The position numbers and the translations under genes were made by a program. This document shows positions 20,032 through 28,820 of a stretch of 64,000 nt of DNA, piece after piece; position 1 is the first letter of the stretch, and each line of letters opens with the position of its first letter. The stretch comes from Luteimonas sp. RC10 (lineage in GTDB: Bacteria; Pseudomonadota; Gammaproteobacteria; Xanthomonadales; Xanthomonadaceae): contig NZ_JACHYJ010000007.1 of the NCBI RefSeq assembly GCF_014192745.1, positions 1 to 64,000 on the forward strand, in the 5' to 3' direction. The notes below the pieces were generated by a model. It saw only the letters and a list, made by a program, of their open reading frames with translations. It was not told the origin of the DNA and did not search any database.

Positions 20032-20595
20032 GTGACCGCCCAGTTCCCCGACGCGCCCACCGCCGACGACCCGCTGACCGCCACCCGCCGCTGGGTCGAG
20101 CGCGCGGTGATCGGGCTGAACCTGTGCCCGTTCGCCAAGGCCGTGTACGTCAAGGATCAGGTGCGGCTGGTGCTGTGCGAGGCGACCACGCCCGAGGCCC
20201 TGCTCGAACGCCTGGCCGAGGAACTGCTCCACCTGCGTGACACGCCGGCGCAGACCACCGACACCACGCTGCTGGTCCATCCGCACGTGTTGCAGGACTT
20301 CCTCGATTACAACGACTTCCTGGACGCGGCCGATGCCCTGGTCGAATCGCTCGACCTCGACGGCGTGCTGCAGGTCGCCAGCTTCCACCCCGACTACCGC
20401 TTCGCCGACGCACCCGACGACGACATCGGCCACTGCACCAACCGTTCGCCCTACCCCACGTTGCATCTGCTGCGCGAGGACAGCGTCGAGCGCGCGGTGG
20501 CGATCTATCCCGACCCCGACGCGATCGTCGAACGCAACATCGCCACGCTCGAACGGCTCGGACCGGACGGCTGGGACGCCTTGCGCCGCCCCTGA
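20032..20595 (+). CDS. DUF1415 family protein
   Basis: The 187-aa protein matches DUF1415: RRWVERAVIGLNLCPFAK near the N terminus, then LLVHPHVLQDFLDYNDFL, ASFHPDYRFAD and NRSPYPTLHLLREDSV. The function is unknown. The conserved Cys-Pro and His-rich motifs suggest a metal or redox site, but that is speculation. The start is uncertain; GTG 20032 gives a normal N terminus. It is convergent with tyrA, 3 bp apart. Confidence 0.88.
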   Translation: MTAQFPDAPTADDPLTATRRWVERAVIGLNLCPFAKAVYVKDQVRLVLCEATTPEALLERLAEELLHLRDTPAQTTDTTLLVHPHVLQDFLDYNDFLDAADALVESLDLDGVLQVASFHPDYRFADAPDDDIGHCTNRSPYPTLHLLREDSVERAVAIYPDPDAIVERNIATLERLGPDGWDALRRP

Positions 20596-20598
20596 GCA

Positions 20599-21744
20599 TC
20601 AGCCGCGCTCGATCACCCGGCCGATGCCGCTGGCGTCGATCTCCCGGGCTGCGGCCGCGAGCGCGTCGCCATCGCAACCGGCCAGCAGCCCGATGCGGAA
20701 ATGCAGGTCGCCGCCCGGCGTGCGCGAGGAATGGATCGACCCCAGGTTCACGCCGTGCCGCTCGAACACGTGCAACAGCGCGCGCAACGAGCCCGGCCGG
20801 TCCAGCGGCAGGTGCACGCTGACGAACCGGTCGCCGGCAAGATCGGCCAGCAGATAACCGACACGCTCGAAGGCGTAGTTCCCCTGTTCGAGCGCCGCAG
20901 CGCCCAGCGCCTGGCGCTGCGTCTCGAGCAACGCGCGGAACTGCGCGCGTGCGGCATCATCACCGCGCGCCACCAGGGCATGCAGTTGCGCCGTGCGTGC
21001 GGCCAGGTCGGCCAGCACGCCGACCACGTGCGGATTGTCGAACTGGATATCTTCGTAGATCGCCGGGTTCATCGACAGGATCCGCGCGATCATCGCCGCA
21101 TCGAGCTCGAACGAGGCCGACCGGAACGGCAGCAGGTCCGCCAATCCGCCGCCGTCTGGCGCCTGGTCGAGCAGCACGCCGGCCTGGGCCAGATGCCCGG
21201 CGTGCACCAGCGCCTGCACCAAGGCCATGATCCGGTCGTGGCGCTCGGCCTCGGCATGCACCACCTGGCCCTCGAGCGCCGTGAGCAGGCGCGCGACCCA
21301 GGGCCGCCAGCGCGCCAGACGCGCCTCGCAGACCACGAGTACGCGGCCGCGCAGCGTCGGCGACTTGGGCGGCGCGGTCATCGGGTGCAGGCCAACGACC
21401 TCGGCCTGGGCGCGCAGCATCGCCGCGACCGGCGCCTGCTTGAGCGAGGTCACGTCGAGCCACAGCCGCCCACGCTCGCGCCCGGCCGAACGCGCGGTCC
21501 AATCGGCGACGACGGTCGCGGTCGTGCGGATCGGCGCGGCGAACACCAGCACGTCCGCCGCCGCGAGCAGCGCCTCGGGCGCATCGCTGGCCGGGTCCGC
21601 GGGGTCGTGGCCGAGCACCTGCAGTCCCATGCGCGCGGCGAAGAACCCGCGCAGCCAGCGGCCGTAGGCGCCGGCGCTGCCGACGATGCCCACGACCGGC
21701 GACTCGGGCAACGGCGCGTCAGGAGAAGGAGAGTCAACGGTCAT
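20599..21744 (-). CDS. tyrA: Prephenate dehydrogenase
   Basis: The 381-aa protein converts prephenate to 4-hydroxyphenylpyruvate in tyrosine synthesis. It has an N-terminal NAD-binding domain (VVGIVGSAGAYGRW), the substrate motif GLHPMTAPP, a helical dimerisation half (NPAIYEDIQFDN) and a C-terminal ACT-like domain (PGSLRALLHVFERHGVNLGSI, about residues 300-380) that normally senses tyrosine. ATG 21744 opens a coding frame divergent from the metal efflux operon. Confidence 0.9.
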   Translation of the reverse strand: MTVDSPSPDAPLPESPVVGIVGSAGAYGRWLRGFFAARMGLQVLGHDPADPASDAPEALLAAADVLVFAAPIRTTATVVADWTARSAGRERGRLWLDVTSLKQAPVAAMLRAQAEVVGLHPMTAPPKSPTLRGRVLVVCEARLARWRPWVARLLTALEGQVVHAEAERHDRIMALVQALVHAGHLAQAGVLLDQAPDGGGLADLLPFRSASFELDAAMIARILSMNPAIYEDIQFDNPHVVGVLADLAARTAQLHALVARGDDAARAQFRALLETQRQALGAAALEQGNYAFERVGYLLADLAGDRFVSVHLPLDRPGSLRALLHVFERHGVNLGSIHSSRTPGGDLHFRIGLLAGCDGDALAAAAREIDASGIGRVIERG

Positions 21745-21801
21745 GTCGCCATTCTCGCCGCTCGACGGCAGGCGTGCGCCGGCACTTCCTCAAAACATAA
21801 A

Positions 21802-21817
21802 TACATGCTTATATGTA
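21802..21817. promoter_or_regulatory. Candidate ArsR/SmtB-type operator of the zinc efflux operon
   Basis: TACAT-GCTTAT-ATGTA is a 5-6-5 inverted repeat in an AT-rich island 28 bp upstream of the CDF start. AT-rich palindromes over the promoter are typical of ArsR-family metal sensors, and such a sensor is the second gene of this operon. Confidence 0.5.
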
Positions 21818-21844
21818 GACACTTTCACACCCCCCATTCTCCCG

Positions 21845-22909
21845 ATGTCGCACGCCCACGACCACACCGCGCACAAGGCGCATGCCCATGCGCACGACCA
21901 TGATCACGCGCATGCCCCGTCGGTCTCGGCCGCGAACGAACGCGCCGTCCTGACCGGCTTCGCGTTGACCGCCAGTTTCATGGTGGTCGAGATGGTCGGC
22001 GGGGTCCTGTCGGGCTCGCTGGCGCTGATCGCCGACGCCGGGCACATGCTCACCGACGCCGCGGCGCTGCTGCTCGCCTGGCTGGGCTTCCGCATCGGCC
22101 GCCGGGCCTCGGATGCCCGGCGCACCTTCGGCTACATGCGCATCGAGGTGCTGGCCGGGCTGATCAATGCGATCACGCTGTTCGCGCTGGTGGTGTGGAT
22201 CGCCTGGGAGGCGGTGCAGCGCCTGCGGCATCCGGGCGAGGTGCTCGCCGGGCCGATGCTGGCGGTCGCGGTCGTCGGCCTGCTGGTCAACTGCCTGGTG
22301 TTCTGGATCCTGCATCGCGGCGACCAGTCGCACGTCAACATCAAGGGCGCGACGCTGCACGTGCTCGGCGACCTGCTCGGCTCGGTGGCCGCGATCGTGG
22401 CTGCGCTGGTGATCCACTTCACCGGCTGGATGCCGATCGACCCGATCCTCTCGGTGCTGGTCTGCCTGCTGATCCTGCGCAGTGCCTGGGCGCTGCTGCG
22501 CGGTGCCTTCGACATCCTGATGGAGGCGACCCCGCCGGACATCGACATCGAGGCGCTGCGCGCCCACCTGCGCGAGCAGGTGCCCGGCGTCGCCGGTGTC
22601 GACCACGTGCATGTGTGGTCGATCACCTCGGGCCGGGTGCTGGCGACCCTCGAGCTCGCCCTCGACGAGGACGCAGCGGCGTCCCGTGTGGTGCCGGCGG
22701 TCAAGCGCGCGCTGGCCGACCGGTTCTCGATCGGCCACACGACGGTCGAGGTCGTGCACGCACCGCACGATGCCTGCGCGCTGGAGTCCGGCCATCGGGC
22801 ATCGCATGGCCACGCGCACACGCACGACCACGACCACGACCACGACCACGACGATGCTGATGCCACCGATCGCATCCCGGACGCAGCGAAGCCGGGAGGC
22901 CCGCATTGA
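21845..22909 (+). CDS. czcD: Cation diffusion facilitator (Zn/Co/Cd efflux, CzcD/ZitB type)
   Basis: The 354-aa inner-membrane CDF exporter has six TM helices and a cytoplasmic C-terminal domain (VDHVHVWSITSG). The transport-site motifs are DAGHMLTD in TM2 and HVLGDLLGS in TM5, giving the His-Asp/His-Asp set typical of Zn/Cd transporters. Both ends are His/Asp-rich (HAHDHTAHKAHAHAHDHDHAHA; HTHDHDHDHDHDD), which is likely metal-buffering. The stop overlaps the TTG start of the ArsR gene. Confidence 0.93.
   Translation: MSHAHDHTAHKAHAHAHDHDHAHAPSVSAANERAVLTGFALTASFMVVEMVGGVLSGSLALIADAGHMLTDAAALLLAWLGFRIGRRASDARRTFGYMRIEVLAGLINAITLFALVVWIAWEAVQRLRHPGEVLAGPMLAVAVVGLLVNCLVFWILHRGDQSHVNIKGATLHVLGDLLGSVAAIVAALVIHFTGWMPIDPILSVLVCLLILRSAWALLRGAFDILMEATPPDIDIEALRAHLREQVPGVAGVDHVHVWSITSGRVLATLELALDEDAAASRVVPAVKRALADRFSIGHTTVEVVHAPHDACALESGHRASHGHAHTHDHDHDHDHDDADATDRIPDAAKPGGPH
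22823..22852 (+). repeat. Hexanucleotide tandem repeat in the CDF tail
   Basis: CACGAC is repeated five times and encodes His-Asp pairs. Because the unit is 6 bp, copy-number change keeps the reading frame and changes only the length of the metal-binding tail. Confidence 0.8.
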
Positions 22910-23247
22910 GCACATCTGCGCCTGAAGTCGAGACCGCCCCCGATTCAGAGCATGTCGAGATCCTTGCCGGCACCTTCCGCCTGCTCGGCGATCCGACCCG
23001 GCTGCGCGTGTTGCTGACCTGTCTCGATGGCCCGGTGCCGGTCGGTGAGATCGCCCGTCGCACCGGTGCCTCGCAGCCGCTGGTCAGCCATCACTTGCGC
23101 CTGCTGCGCGGCGCGCGACTGGTGCGCGGCGAACGGCGCCAACGCCAGGTGTTCTACGCGACCGCCGATGCGCATATCCGCGACATGCTGGTGGACATGC
23201 TCGCGCACGCCGACGAGCCGCAGGACGATGACGATGTCCATCGCTGA
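22906..23247 (+). CDS. ArsR/SmtB family metal-sensing repressor
   Basis: The 113-aa winged-helix repressor has a recognition helix in ASQPLVSHHLRLLRGARLV. The last helix carries D88, H90, H101 and E104 with spacing +2, +13, +16, the alpha-5 zinc site of SmtB/CzrA. No alpha-3 CxC site is present. This predicts zinc sensing. The start is a TTG that overlaps the CDF stop (TTGA), with GGGAGG 7 nt upstream. It probably autorepresses the operon through the palindrome at 21802. Confidence 0.92.
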   Translation: MSTSAPEVETAPDSEHVEILAGTFRLLGDPTRLRVLLTCLDGPVPVGEIARRTGASQPLVSHHLRLLRGARLVRGERRQRQVFYATADAHIRDMLVDMLAHADEPQDDDDVHR

Positions 23248-23863
23248 CCGCCCGTCGCAGACGCAGGCGGTTGCGATCCACCTCTATCCCGAGGTCGAGG
23301 TGCTCGACTTCGCCGGGCCGTTCGAGGTCTTCGCGACCGCGAGCCGGGTCGCCTCGCGCCTGCGCCCAACAGCCCCGCCGCCGTTCGCGGTGTTCACCGT
23401 CGCACGCGAGGCCGCACCGGTCCGCGCACGCGCAGGGCTGCGGGTGCTGCCCGATCACGGCTTCGCCGACTGCCCGCGGGTCGACGTGCTGCTGGTGCCC
23501 GGCGGCGTGGTCGATGCCGAACTCGCTGACGCGCGCACGATCGACTGGATCCGCGCGCGCGCCGACGAGGCCGGGATCGTCGCCTCGGTGTGCACCGGCG
23601 CGTTCCTGCTGGCCGAGGCCGGCCTGCTCTCGGGCCGCGCGGCGACGACGCATTGGGAAGACCTCGACGCCCTGCGCGCGCGCCACCGGGACATCGACGT
23701 GCGCGCGGACGTGCGCTGGATCGACGAGGGCGCTGTCGTCACGTCGGCCGGCATCGCCGCCGGTATCGACATGAGCCTGCACCTGGTCGCGCGGCTCGCC
23801 GGTCGCGACCTGGCAGTGCGCACGGCGCGGCAGATGGATGTGGTCTGGCACGAGAGACCGTGA
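23234..23863 (+). CDS. DJ-1/PfpI family protein, isonitrile-hydratase-like
   Basis: The 209-aa class-I glutamine-amidotransferase-like protein has the nucleophile elbow SVCTGAFLLAEAGLLSGR followed by ATTHW, as in isonitrile hydratase and the N-terminal domain of GlxA-type regulators. It lacks the AraC DNA-binding domain. The start is ATG 23234, since AGGA lies 8 nt upstream; it overlaps the ArsR gene by 14 bp, so the two are translationally coupled. A link to zinc resistance is suggested only by the operon. Confidence 0.85.
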   Translation: MSIADRPSQTQAVAIHLYPEVEVLDFAGPFEVFATASRVASRLRPTAPPPFAVFTVAREAAPVRARAGLRVLPDHGFADCPRVDVLLVPGGVVDAELADARTIDWIRARADEAGIVASVCTGAFLLAEAGLLSGRAATTHWEDLDALRARHRDIDVRADVRWIDEGAVVTSAGIAAGIDMSLHLVARLAGRDLAVRTARQMDVVWHERP

Positions 23864-23894
23864 TGCCGCCACGTGCGCCCGCAGGCCGCGGCGG

Positions 23895-24590
23895 TTAGTC
23901 CGCGGCCTCGATCAGCGCGCGGACCTGGTCGAGCGAATCGACGATGTGATGACCGAGTGCCCGCACCGTGTCGTCGGGCAGCAGCAGGTCGGGCACCTGG
24001 ATCGTGGTCATGCCGGCCGCGAGCGCGGCGCGCACGCCGGTCGGCGAATCCTCCAACGCCAGGCACCGCGCCGGCGACACGCCCAGCCGCTCGGCCGCGA
24101 GCAGGTAGACATCCGGCGCCGGCTTGGGATGGGCGACATCGCTGCTGGTGCACACCGCATCGAAGTACCGCAGCAGATCGGCGGCGGCGAGCTTGCGCTG
24201 CGCCAACGGCGCCCGCGTGGAGGTTGCGACCGCGCGCGGGATGCCGCGCTCGGCCAGCAGATCCAGCAACGCGACGATGCCCGGACGATGCGCGATCCCG
24301 GCTTCGGCCCGCGCCAGATACAAGGCCTGACTGCGACCAAACAGCGCAGCCGCAGCCGGTTCGCCGATGCGTTCGACCAGACGTGCGCGGCAGATGCTGT
24401 CGCTGTGGCCGATCATCGCGCGCCAGTAATCGGGCTCGATGTCCTGCGCCTGCTCGGCGGCCGCCAGACGCATGCAATCGAGGATTTCGCGCTCGCTTTC
24501 GAGCATCAGGCCGTCCATGTCGAACACCACCCCGGCAGGCGGCGACGGCAGGGCGAACCCCTGCGGAGATGGCAACACGGTGGCGGACAT
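23895..24590 (-). CDS. HAD-family hydrolase, beta-phosphoglucomutase-like
   Basis: The 231-aa phosphatase has the four HAD motifs: [10 protein letters not shown] (nucleophile Asp and acid Asp), TST, the Lys of HPKPAPDVY, and LEDSPTG. A helical cap between motifs I and II places it in subfamily IA with beta-phosphoglucomutase and sugar-phosphate phosphatases. The specific substrate is not deducible. The start at 24590 (MSATVLPSP) is tentative because no strong binding site is visible. Confidence 0.85.
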   Translation of the reverse strand: MSATVLPSPQGFALPSPPAGVVFDMDGLMLESEREILDCMRLAAAEQAQDIEPDYWRAMIGHSDSICRARLVERIGEPAAAALFGRSQALYLARAEAGIAHRPGIVALLDLLAERGIPRAVATSTRAPLAQRKLAAADLLRYFDAVCTSSDVAHPKPAPDVYLLAAERLGVSPARCLALEDSPTGVRAALAAGMTTIQVPDLLLPDDTVRALGHHIVDSLDQVRALIEAAD

Positions 24591-24724
24591 CGAGGGCGTG
24601 GACACGCGTTCGATTCTACCCCGCATCGACGCGAAGGCCCATTCAGCGTACCCGTGCGTACGGGCAATGCCGCACGCATTCCGCAATAATCGCCGTCCGC
24701 CTCACTTCCCCGGTCCACGCGTCG

Positions 24725-25234
24725 ATGAAGGATTCTTTCAGCTACGAACAACTGATCGCCTCTGGCGAGGGCCGGCTGTTCGCGCCGGGCAGCGGCCGCC
24801 TGCCGCTGCCGCCGATGCTGATGTTCGACCGCATCACCCACATCGACGACGATGGCGGTGCACACGGGCTGGGCCAGATCCACGCCGAGCTCGACGTGCG
24901 CCCGGACCTGTGGTTCTTCCAGTGCCACTTCCAGGGCGATCCGGTGATGCCCGGCTGCCTGGGCCTGGATGCGATGTGGCAATTGGTCGGCTTCTACCTG
25001 ACGTGGCAGCAACTGCCCGGCCGCGGCCGGGCGCTGGGTGTGGGCGAGGTCAAGTTCACCGGCGAAGTCGGCCCCGACGCCAAGCTGGTGCGCTACGAGA
25101 TCGACATCAAGCGCGTGATCAAGCGGCGCTTGATCCTGGGCATCGGCGATGCGCGCATGCTCGTCGACGGACGCGAGATCTACACCGCCAGCGACCTGCG
25201 CGTGGGGCTGTTCATGCGCGACGAGGCCGCATGA
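24725..25234 (+). CDS. fabA: 3-hydroxydecanoyl-ACP dehydratase/isomerase
   Basis: The 169-aa hot-dog enzyme introduces the cis double bond of unsaturated fatty acids. The catalytic His and Asp are in [21 protein letters not shown] (H68 and D82). Its length matches E. coli FabA. It overlaps fabB by ATGA, the usual fabA-fabB operon. Confidence 0.97.
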   Translation: MKDSFSYEQLIASGEGRLFAPGSGRLPLPPMLMFDRITHIDDDGGAHGLGQIHAELDVRPDLWFFQCHFQGDPVMPGCLGLDAMWQLVGFYLTWQQLPGRGRALGVGEVKFTGEVGPDAKLVRYEIDIKRVIKRRLILGIGDARMLVDGREIYTASDLRVGLFMRDEAA

Positions 25235-26463
25235 GCCTGAATCCGACCGCACGCCGCGTCGTGATCACCGGCGCGGGCATCGTCTCGTGCATCGGCAACG
25301 ATCTCGACACCGTCGCCGCCTCGCTGCGCGAGGGCCGCTCGGGCATCGCCTTCGACGCCGGCCATGCCGAACAAGGCCTGCGCAGCCAGGTCTCTGGCAT
25401 GCCCGATGTCGACCTCGACGCGCTGATCGACCGCAAGCTGCGCCGCTTCATGGGCGATGCCGCCGGCTTCGCCTATCTGGCGCTGCGTGACGCGATCGCG
25501 CAATCGGGTCTGGCCGACGACGCGATCTCCGGCCCGCGCACCGGCCTGATCATGGGCTCGGGCGGCGGTTCGCCGGAAAACCTGATTGGTTCGGCCGACG
25601 TGCTGCGCGACAAGGGCGTGCGCCGGATTGGCCCGTATCAGGTCACACGCACGATGAACTCCACGGTCTCGGCGTGCCTGGCCACTGCATTCGGCATCAA
25701 GGGCCTCAACTACTCGATCTCCTCGGCCTGCGCGACCTCGGCGCACTGCATCGGCGTGGCCGCGCAGCAGATCCAGGCCGGCCTGCAGGACGTGGTCTTC
25801 GCCGGCGGCGGCGAGGAGGCGCACTGGGGCATGGCGATGCTGTTCGACGGCATGGGCGCGCTGTCGAGCCGCTACAACGACACGCCGACCCGCGCCTCGC
25901 GGCCGTACGACGCCGATCGCGACGGGTTCGTGATCGCCGGCGGCGGTGGCGCGCTGGTGCTCGAGAGCCTGGAGCACGCGCAGGCGCGCGGCGCGACGAT
26001 CCTCGGCGAACTGGTCGGCTTCGGCGCCAGCTCCGACGGCGTCGACATGGTCGCGCCTTCCGGCGACGGCGCGATCGCCTGCATGCGCATGGCGATCGAT
26101 AGCCTCGACGGCAGCATCGACTACATCAACACACACGGCACCTCGACGCCGGTCGGCGATGTCAGCGAACTGCGTGCGATGCGTACGGTGTTCGGCGAGG
26201 CGATGCCGCCGTTCTCGTCGACCAAGTCGCTGACCGGCCACTCGCTCGGCGCGACCAGCGTGCATGAAGCGATCTTCTGCCTGCTGATGCTCGAACGCGG
26301 CTTCATCGCCGGCTCGATCAATGTCGACACCCTCGACCCCGAAGCCGAAGGCCTGCCGCTGGTCCGCGAAAGCCGCCCCGCCCAGCTGCGCACCGTACTG
26401 TCGAACAGCTTCGGCTTCGGCGGTACCAACGCCAGCCTCGCCCTGCGCCGCTGGGACGCCTGA
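25231..26463 (+). CDS. fabB: 3-oxoacyl-ACP synthase I
   Basis: The 410-aa condensing enzyme shows the active-site Cys in SSACATSAH, His in [11 protein letters not shown] and His in [10 protein letters not shown]. It elongates the cis-unsaturated intermediates made by FabA. It starts at ATG 25231, overlapping the fabA stop. A short repeat cluster (26480-26585) follows. Confidence 0.97.
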   Translation: MSLNPTARRVVITGAGIVSCIGNDLDTVAASLREGRSGIAFDAGHAEQGLRSQVSGMPDVDLDALIDRKLRRFMGDAAGFAYLALRDAIAQSGLADDAISGPRTGLIMGSGGGSPENLIGSADVLRDKGVRRIGPYQVTRTMNSTVSACLATAFGIKGLNYSISSACATSAHCIGVAAQQIQAGLQDVVFAGGGEEAHWGMAMLFDGMGALSSRYNDTPTRASRPYDADRDGFVIAGGGGALVLESLEHAQARGATILGELVGFGASSDGVDMVAPSGDGAIACMRMAIDSLDGSIDYINTHGTSTPVGDVSELRAMRTVFGEAMPPFSSTKSLTGHSLGATSVHEAIFCLLMLERGFIAGSINVDTLDPEAEGLPLVRESRPAQLRTVLSNSFGFGGTNASLALRRWDA

Positions 26464-26479
26464 CAGAAGCTGGGTCCAA

Positions 26480-26585
26480 AACCGGGGTCAGAGTCGAATT
26501 TCCCCGAAGCCACCAGGCGTGGGACATCACTGTTGGAAATTCGACGCTGACCCGGGTTCTGAGAAAATCGACTCTGACCCCGGTT
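26480..26585. repeat. Cluster of three GGGTCAGxGTCGA half-elements
   Basis: AACCGGGGTCAGAGTCGAAT starts at 26480. An inverted partner, AAATTCGACGCTGACCCGGG, lies at 26537-26556, and a further inverted unit AAAATCGACTCTGACCCCGG at 26564-26583. The last unit recurs exactly at 59403-59422. The arms could fold into a long stem. They lie between fabB and the convergent rsuA-like gene. Confidence 0.75.
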
Positions 26586-26589
26586 GTGG

Positions 26590-27288
26590 TCAGCCGAAGA
26601 GAGTGGTCAGGTCGGCGGCGTCGAGGGGGCGCCACTGTCCTTCGGGCAGGTCGCCCAGCGACAGGCCGCCGATGCGGCTGCGGTGGAGCGCGACGACGTG
26701 ATTGCCGACGGCCGCGAACATGCGTCGGACCTGGTGGTAGCGGCCTTCGACGATGGTCAGCCGTGCATGCGTGGGGGCGACGACCTCAAGCGTGGCGGGC
26801 AGCAGTGGCGTGGTCTCCGACTCGAGCATGAGCGTGCCGCTGGCGAACAGCGCGGTCTCGTCGCCGCGCAGCGGCTGCGCCAGCGTCGCTTCGTAGACCT
26901 TGGGCAGTGCGGCCTTCGGCGAGATGATCCGGTGCAGCAGCTGGCCATCGTCGGTGAACAGCAGCAGGCCACTGGTGTCGCGGTCCAGGCGCCCGACCGT
27001 CGACAGCGCCGGCGCGCGCAGCCGAAAGCGCGGCGGCAGCAGGTCGTAGACCAGCCGGCCGGTGTCCTTGGTCGAGCAGGTGTAGCCGGTCGGCTTGTGC
27101 AGCAGCAGCGTCAGGCCCTGCGGCGGGTCGAGCGGTTCGCCGTCGACGCGAATGTCCGCATGCGCCACGCGGTCGTCGGCATAGAGCACCTCGCCGCCGG
27201 CATCGGTGATGCGGCCTTCCCGGAACATCCACGCCACCTGCTTGCGGCTGCCGTAGCCGAGGTTGGCGAGCAGTTTGACCAGCTTCAT
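26590..27288 (-). CDS. rsuA: Pseudouridine synthase, RsuA family
   Basis: The 232-aa protein has an N-terminal S4 RNA-binding domain (MKLVKLLANLGYGSRKQVAWM) and the catalytic motif GRLDRDTSGLLL with the essential Asp. It fits RsuA, which makes pseudouridine 516 of 16S rRNA. The related RluE/RluF proteins cannot be fully excluded. The start overlaps the stop of the methyltransferase gene upstream by 4 bp. Confidence 0.88.
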   Translation of the reverse strand: MKLVKLLANLGYGSRKQVAWMFREGRITDAGGEVLYADDRVAHADIRVDGEPLDPPQGLTLLLHKPTGYTCSTKDTGRLVYDLLPPRFRLRAPALSTVGRLDRDTSGLLLFTDDGQLLHRIISPKAALPKVYEATLAQPLRGDETALFASGTLMLESETTPLLPATLEVVAPTHARLTIVEGRYHQVRRMFAAVGNHVVALHRSRIGGLSLGDLPEGQWRPLDAADLTTLFG

Positions 27289-28331
27289 CGCGCCTGCTCC
27301 GCGTGCACGATCTTGAAGCCGCCTTGCGCGGCGACCTCGCGCACCTGGCCGAAGCGTGCGGCGAGCACGTCCTCATAGGGCAGGTGCCGGTTGGCGACCA
27401 GCCACAGGCTGCCGCCCGGCGCCAGCGCGTCGGCGGCCGCGGCAATGAACGCCCGTCCCAACTCGGGCCGCTCCTCGCGCCCGTGGGCATGGAACGGCGG
27501 GTTGCTGACGATGAAGTCGTAGCGCCGCGGCAAGCCCGCGGTGACATCGCGCCATTGGAAGTCCAGCGCCACATCGTCGCGCAGCCCGGTCAGATTGCGT
27601 CGGGCCAGCGCCAGCGCGCGGCCCTCGGCCTCGATCACGTCGAGCGCGCGCACGCCCCGGCAGCGCTGCAGCACCTCGGCCGCCAGAAAACCGTAGCCTG
27701 CGCCGAGATCGGCACCGTGCCCGGCCAGCGTCGTGGGCAGGTGCGCGGTCAGCAGCGCCGATGCAGGATCGATCCGGTCCCAGGCGAACACGCCGGGCCG
27801 GCTGACGAACCGGCCGCCGAGGATCGGGCGCGGTGCGTCCAGCGCCGCCCAGCGCGCGCGCAATGCCTCGTCGCCGCGCGCATCGCGCTGCGCCCAGAAC
27901 ACCCGGCACTTGTGCTTGGACAGCGCGCCGATGTTGCCGGCGAGCGCGGCCAGGTCGGCCTGCGCGGACTTCGCCCCTTCGTCATTGGCGACGCTGGCCA
28001 CGACCCAGCCGCCGGGTGCGACCGCCGCCAGCGCGCGTGCCAGCAACGCCCGCGCCTCGTCGCGCTGGCGCGGTGGCAGCGCCAGCACCAGCGGCCGCTC
28101 CGGCAGCGCCGGGCCCTCGCCATCATCGGTCTGCGGCAGCGTCTCCAGGCCCGCGCGCTGCAGCGCCGTGTGCAAGGGCGCCAGGCTCTGCTCGCACAGC
28201 AGGCCGGGCCACCGGCCACCGGTCGTCGCCACGCCCGGCCGCGCCCGCAGGAACAGTGCACCGGCCTGCGGCCACGGCAGCAGCCGCTGCTCGAACGGGA
28301 GGAACAGCGCATCGAGCGCAGGGTCGGCCAT
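27285..28331 (-). CDS. rsmC: Class I SAM methyltransferase, RsmC-like (16S rRNA G1207)
   Basis: The 348-aa protein shows the two-domain layout of RsmC: a degenerate N-terminal half and a C-terminal methyltransferase with the SAM loop GHGADLGAGYGFLAAEVL and catalytic SNPPFHAHG (NPPFH marks N2-guanine methyltransferases). The start at 28331 (MADPALDALFLPFEQ) has weak upstream signals, but the preceding codons are not protein-like. With rsuA it forms a small 16S rRNA-modification operon. Confidence 0.85.
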   Translation of the reverse strand: MADPALDALFLPFEQRLLPWPQAGALFLRARPGVATTGGRWPGLLCEQSLAPLHTALQRAGLETLPQTDDGEGPALPERPLVLALPPRQRDEARALLARALAAVAPGGWVVASVANDEGAKSAQADLAALAGNIGALSKHKCRVFWAQRDARGDEALRARWAALDAPRPILGGRFVSRPGVFAWDRIDPASALLTAHLPTTLAGHGADLGAGYGFLAAEVLQRCRGVRALDVIEAEGRALALARRNLTGLRDDVALDFQWRDVTAGLPRRYDFIVSNPPFHAHGREERPELGRAFIAAAADALAPGGSLWLVANRHLPYEDVLAARFGQVREVAAQGGFKIVHAEQAR

Positions 28332-28517
28332 CGCGAAGGGTCCAGGGAAACAGCCGGCGATTCTACCGGGACCGCTCCACCGGGACCGCCGCCCGAGGCC
28401 TGCCGGGTGTCTGCAAGCCCGATGCGCAGCCCATCGCGATTCCAACGCGATGTTGATGCATCGCGAACATCCACGCCGGCACGATGACCGGGCCTTCCCC
28501 ACCCAAAGGAGACCGTG

Positions 28518-28781
28518 ATGCCCATCCGTGCACTGTTCGTCGGCGGCGTCATCGACAACAACGAGCTCGACCTCGACGGCACGGAACCGCCGAAGCACTA
28601 CCCGCCGGAGACCGGCAGCGGTCAGTCGCGCTACCGCCTGCATCTGGTCGGCCGCAGGGCGGACGGGGTCGCCTACGCCGTCTACGGCGCGCCCGAGCTG
28701 CCCGGCGAGGAGGTGCTGCGGGTCAGCACGGAACGCGAATACGCCCGCCGCTTCGACGCGGCCGAGGATGTGATCGAATGA
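28518..28781 (+). CDS. Small conserved-looking protein of unknown function
   Basis: The 87-aa protein begins MPIRALFVGGVIDNNELDLDG and contains YRLHLVGRRADGVAYAVYGA. It has no signal peptide or membrane segment. AAGGAGACCGTG directly precedes the ATG, so it is clearly a translated gene. I do not recognise a family. It is acidic and probably cytoplasmic. Confidence 0.75.
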   Translation: MPIRALFVGGVIDNNELDLDGTEPPKHYPPETGSGQSRYRLHLVGRRADGVAYAVYGAPELPGEEVLRVSTEREYARRFDAAEDVIE

Positions 28782-28820
28782 CCCTCGGGCCGGGCAGCGC
28801 GCACGCGTTGCCCGGCCGTC

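Noticed and set aside
22823..22852. CRISPR-like or satellite array
   Set aside because: It is a 6-bp coding repeat for a His-Asp tail, without spacers.
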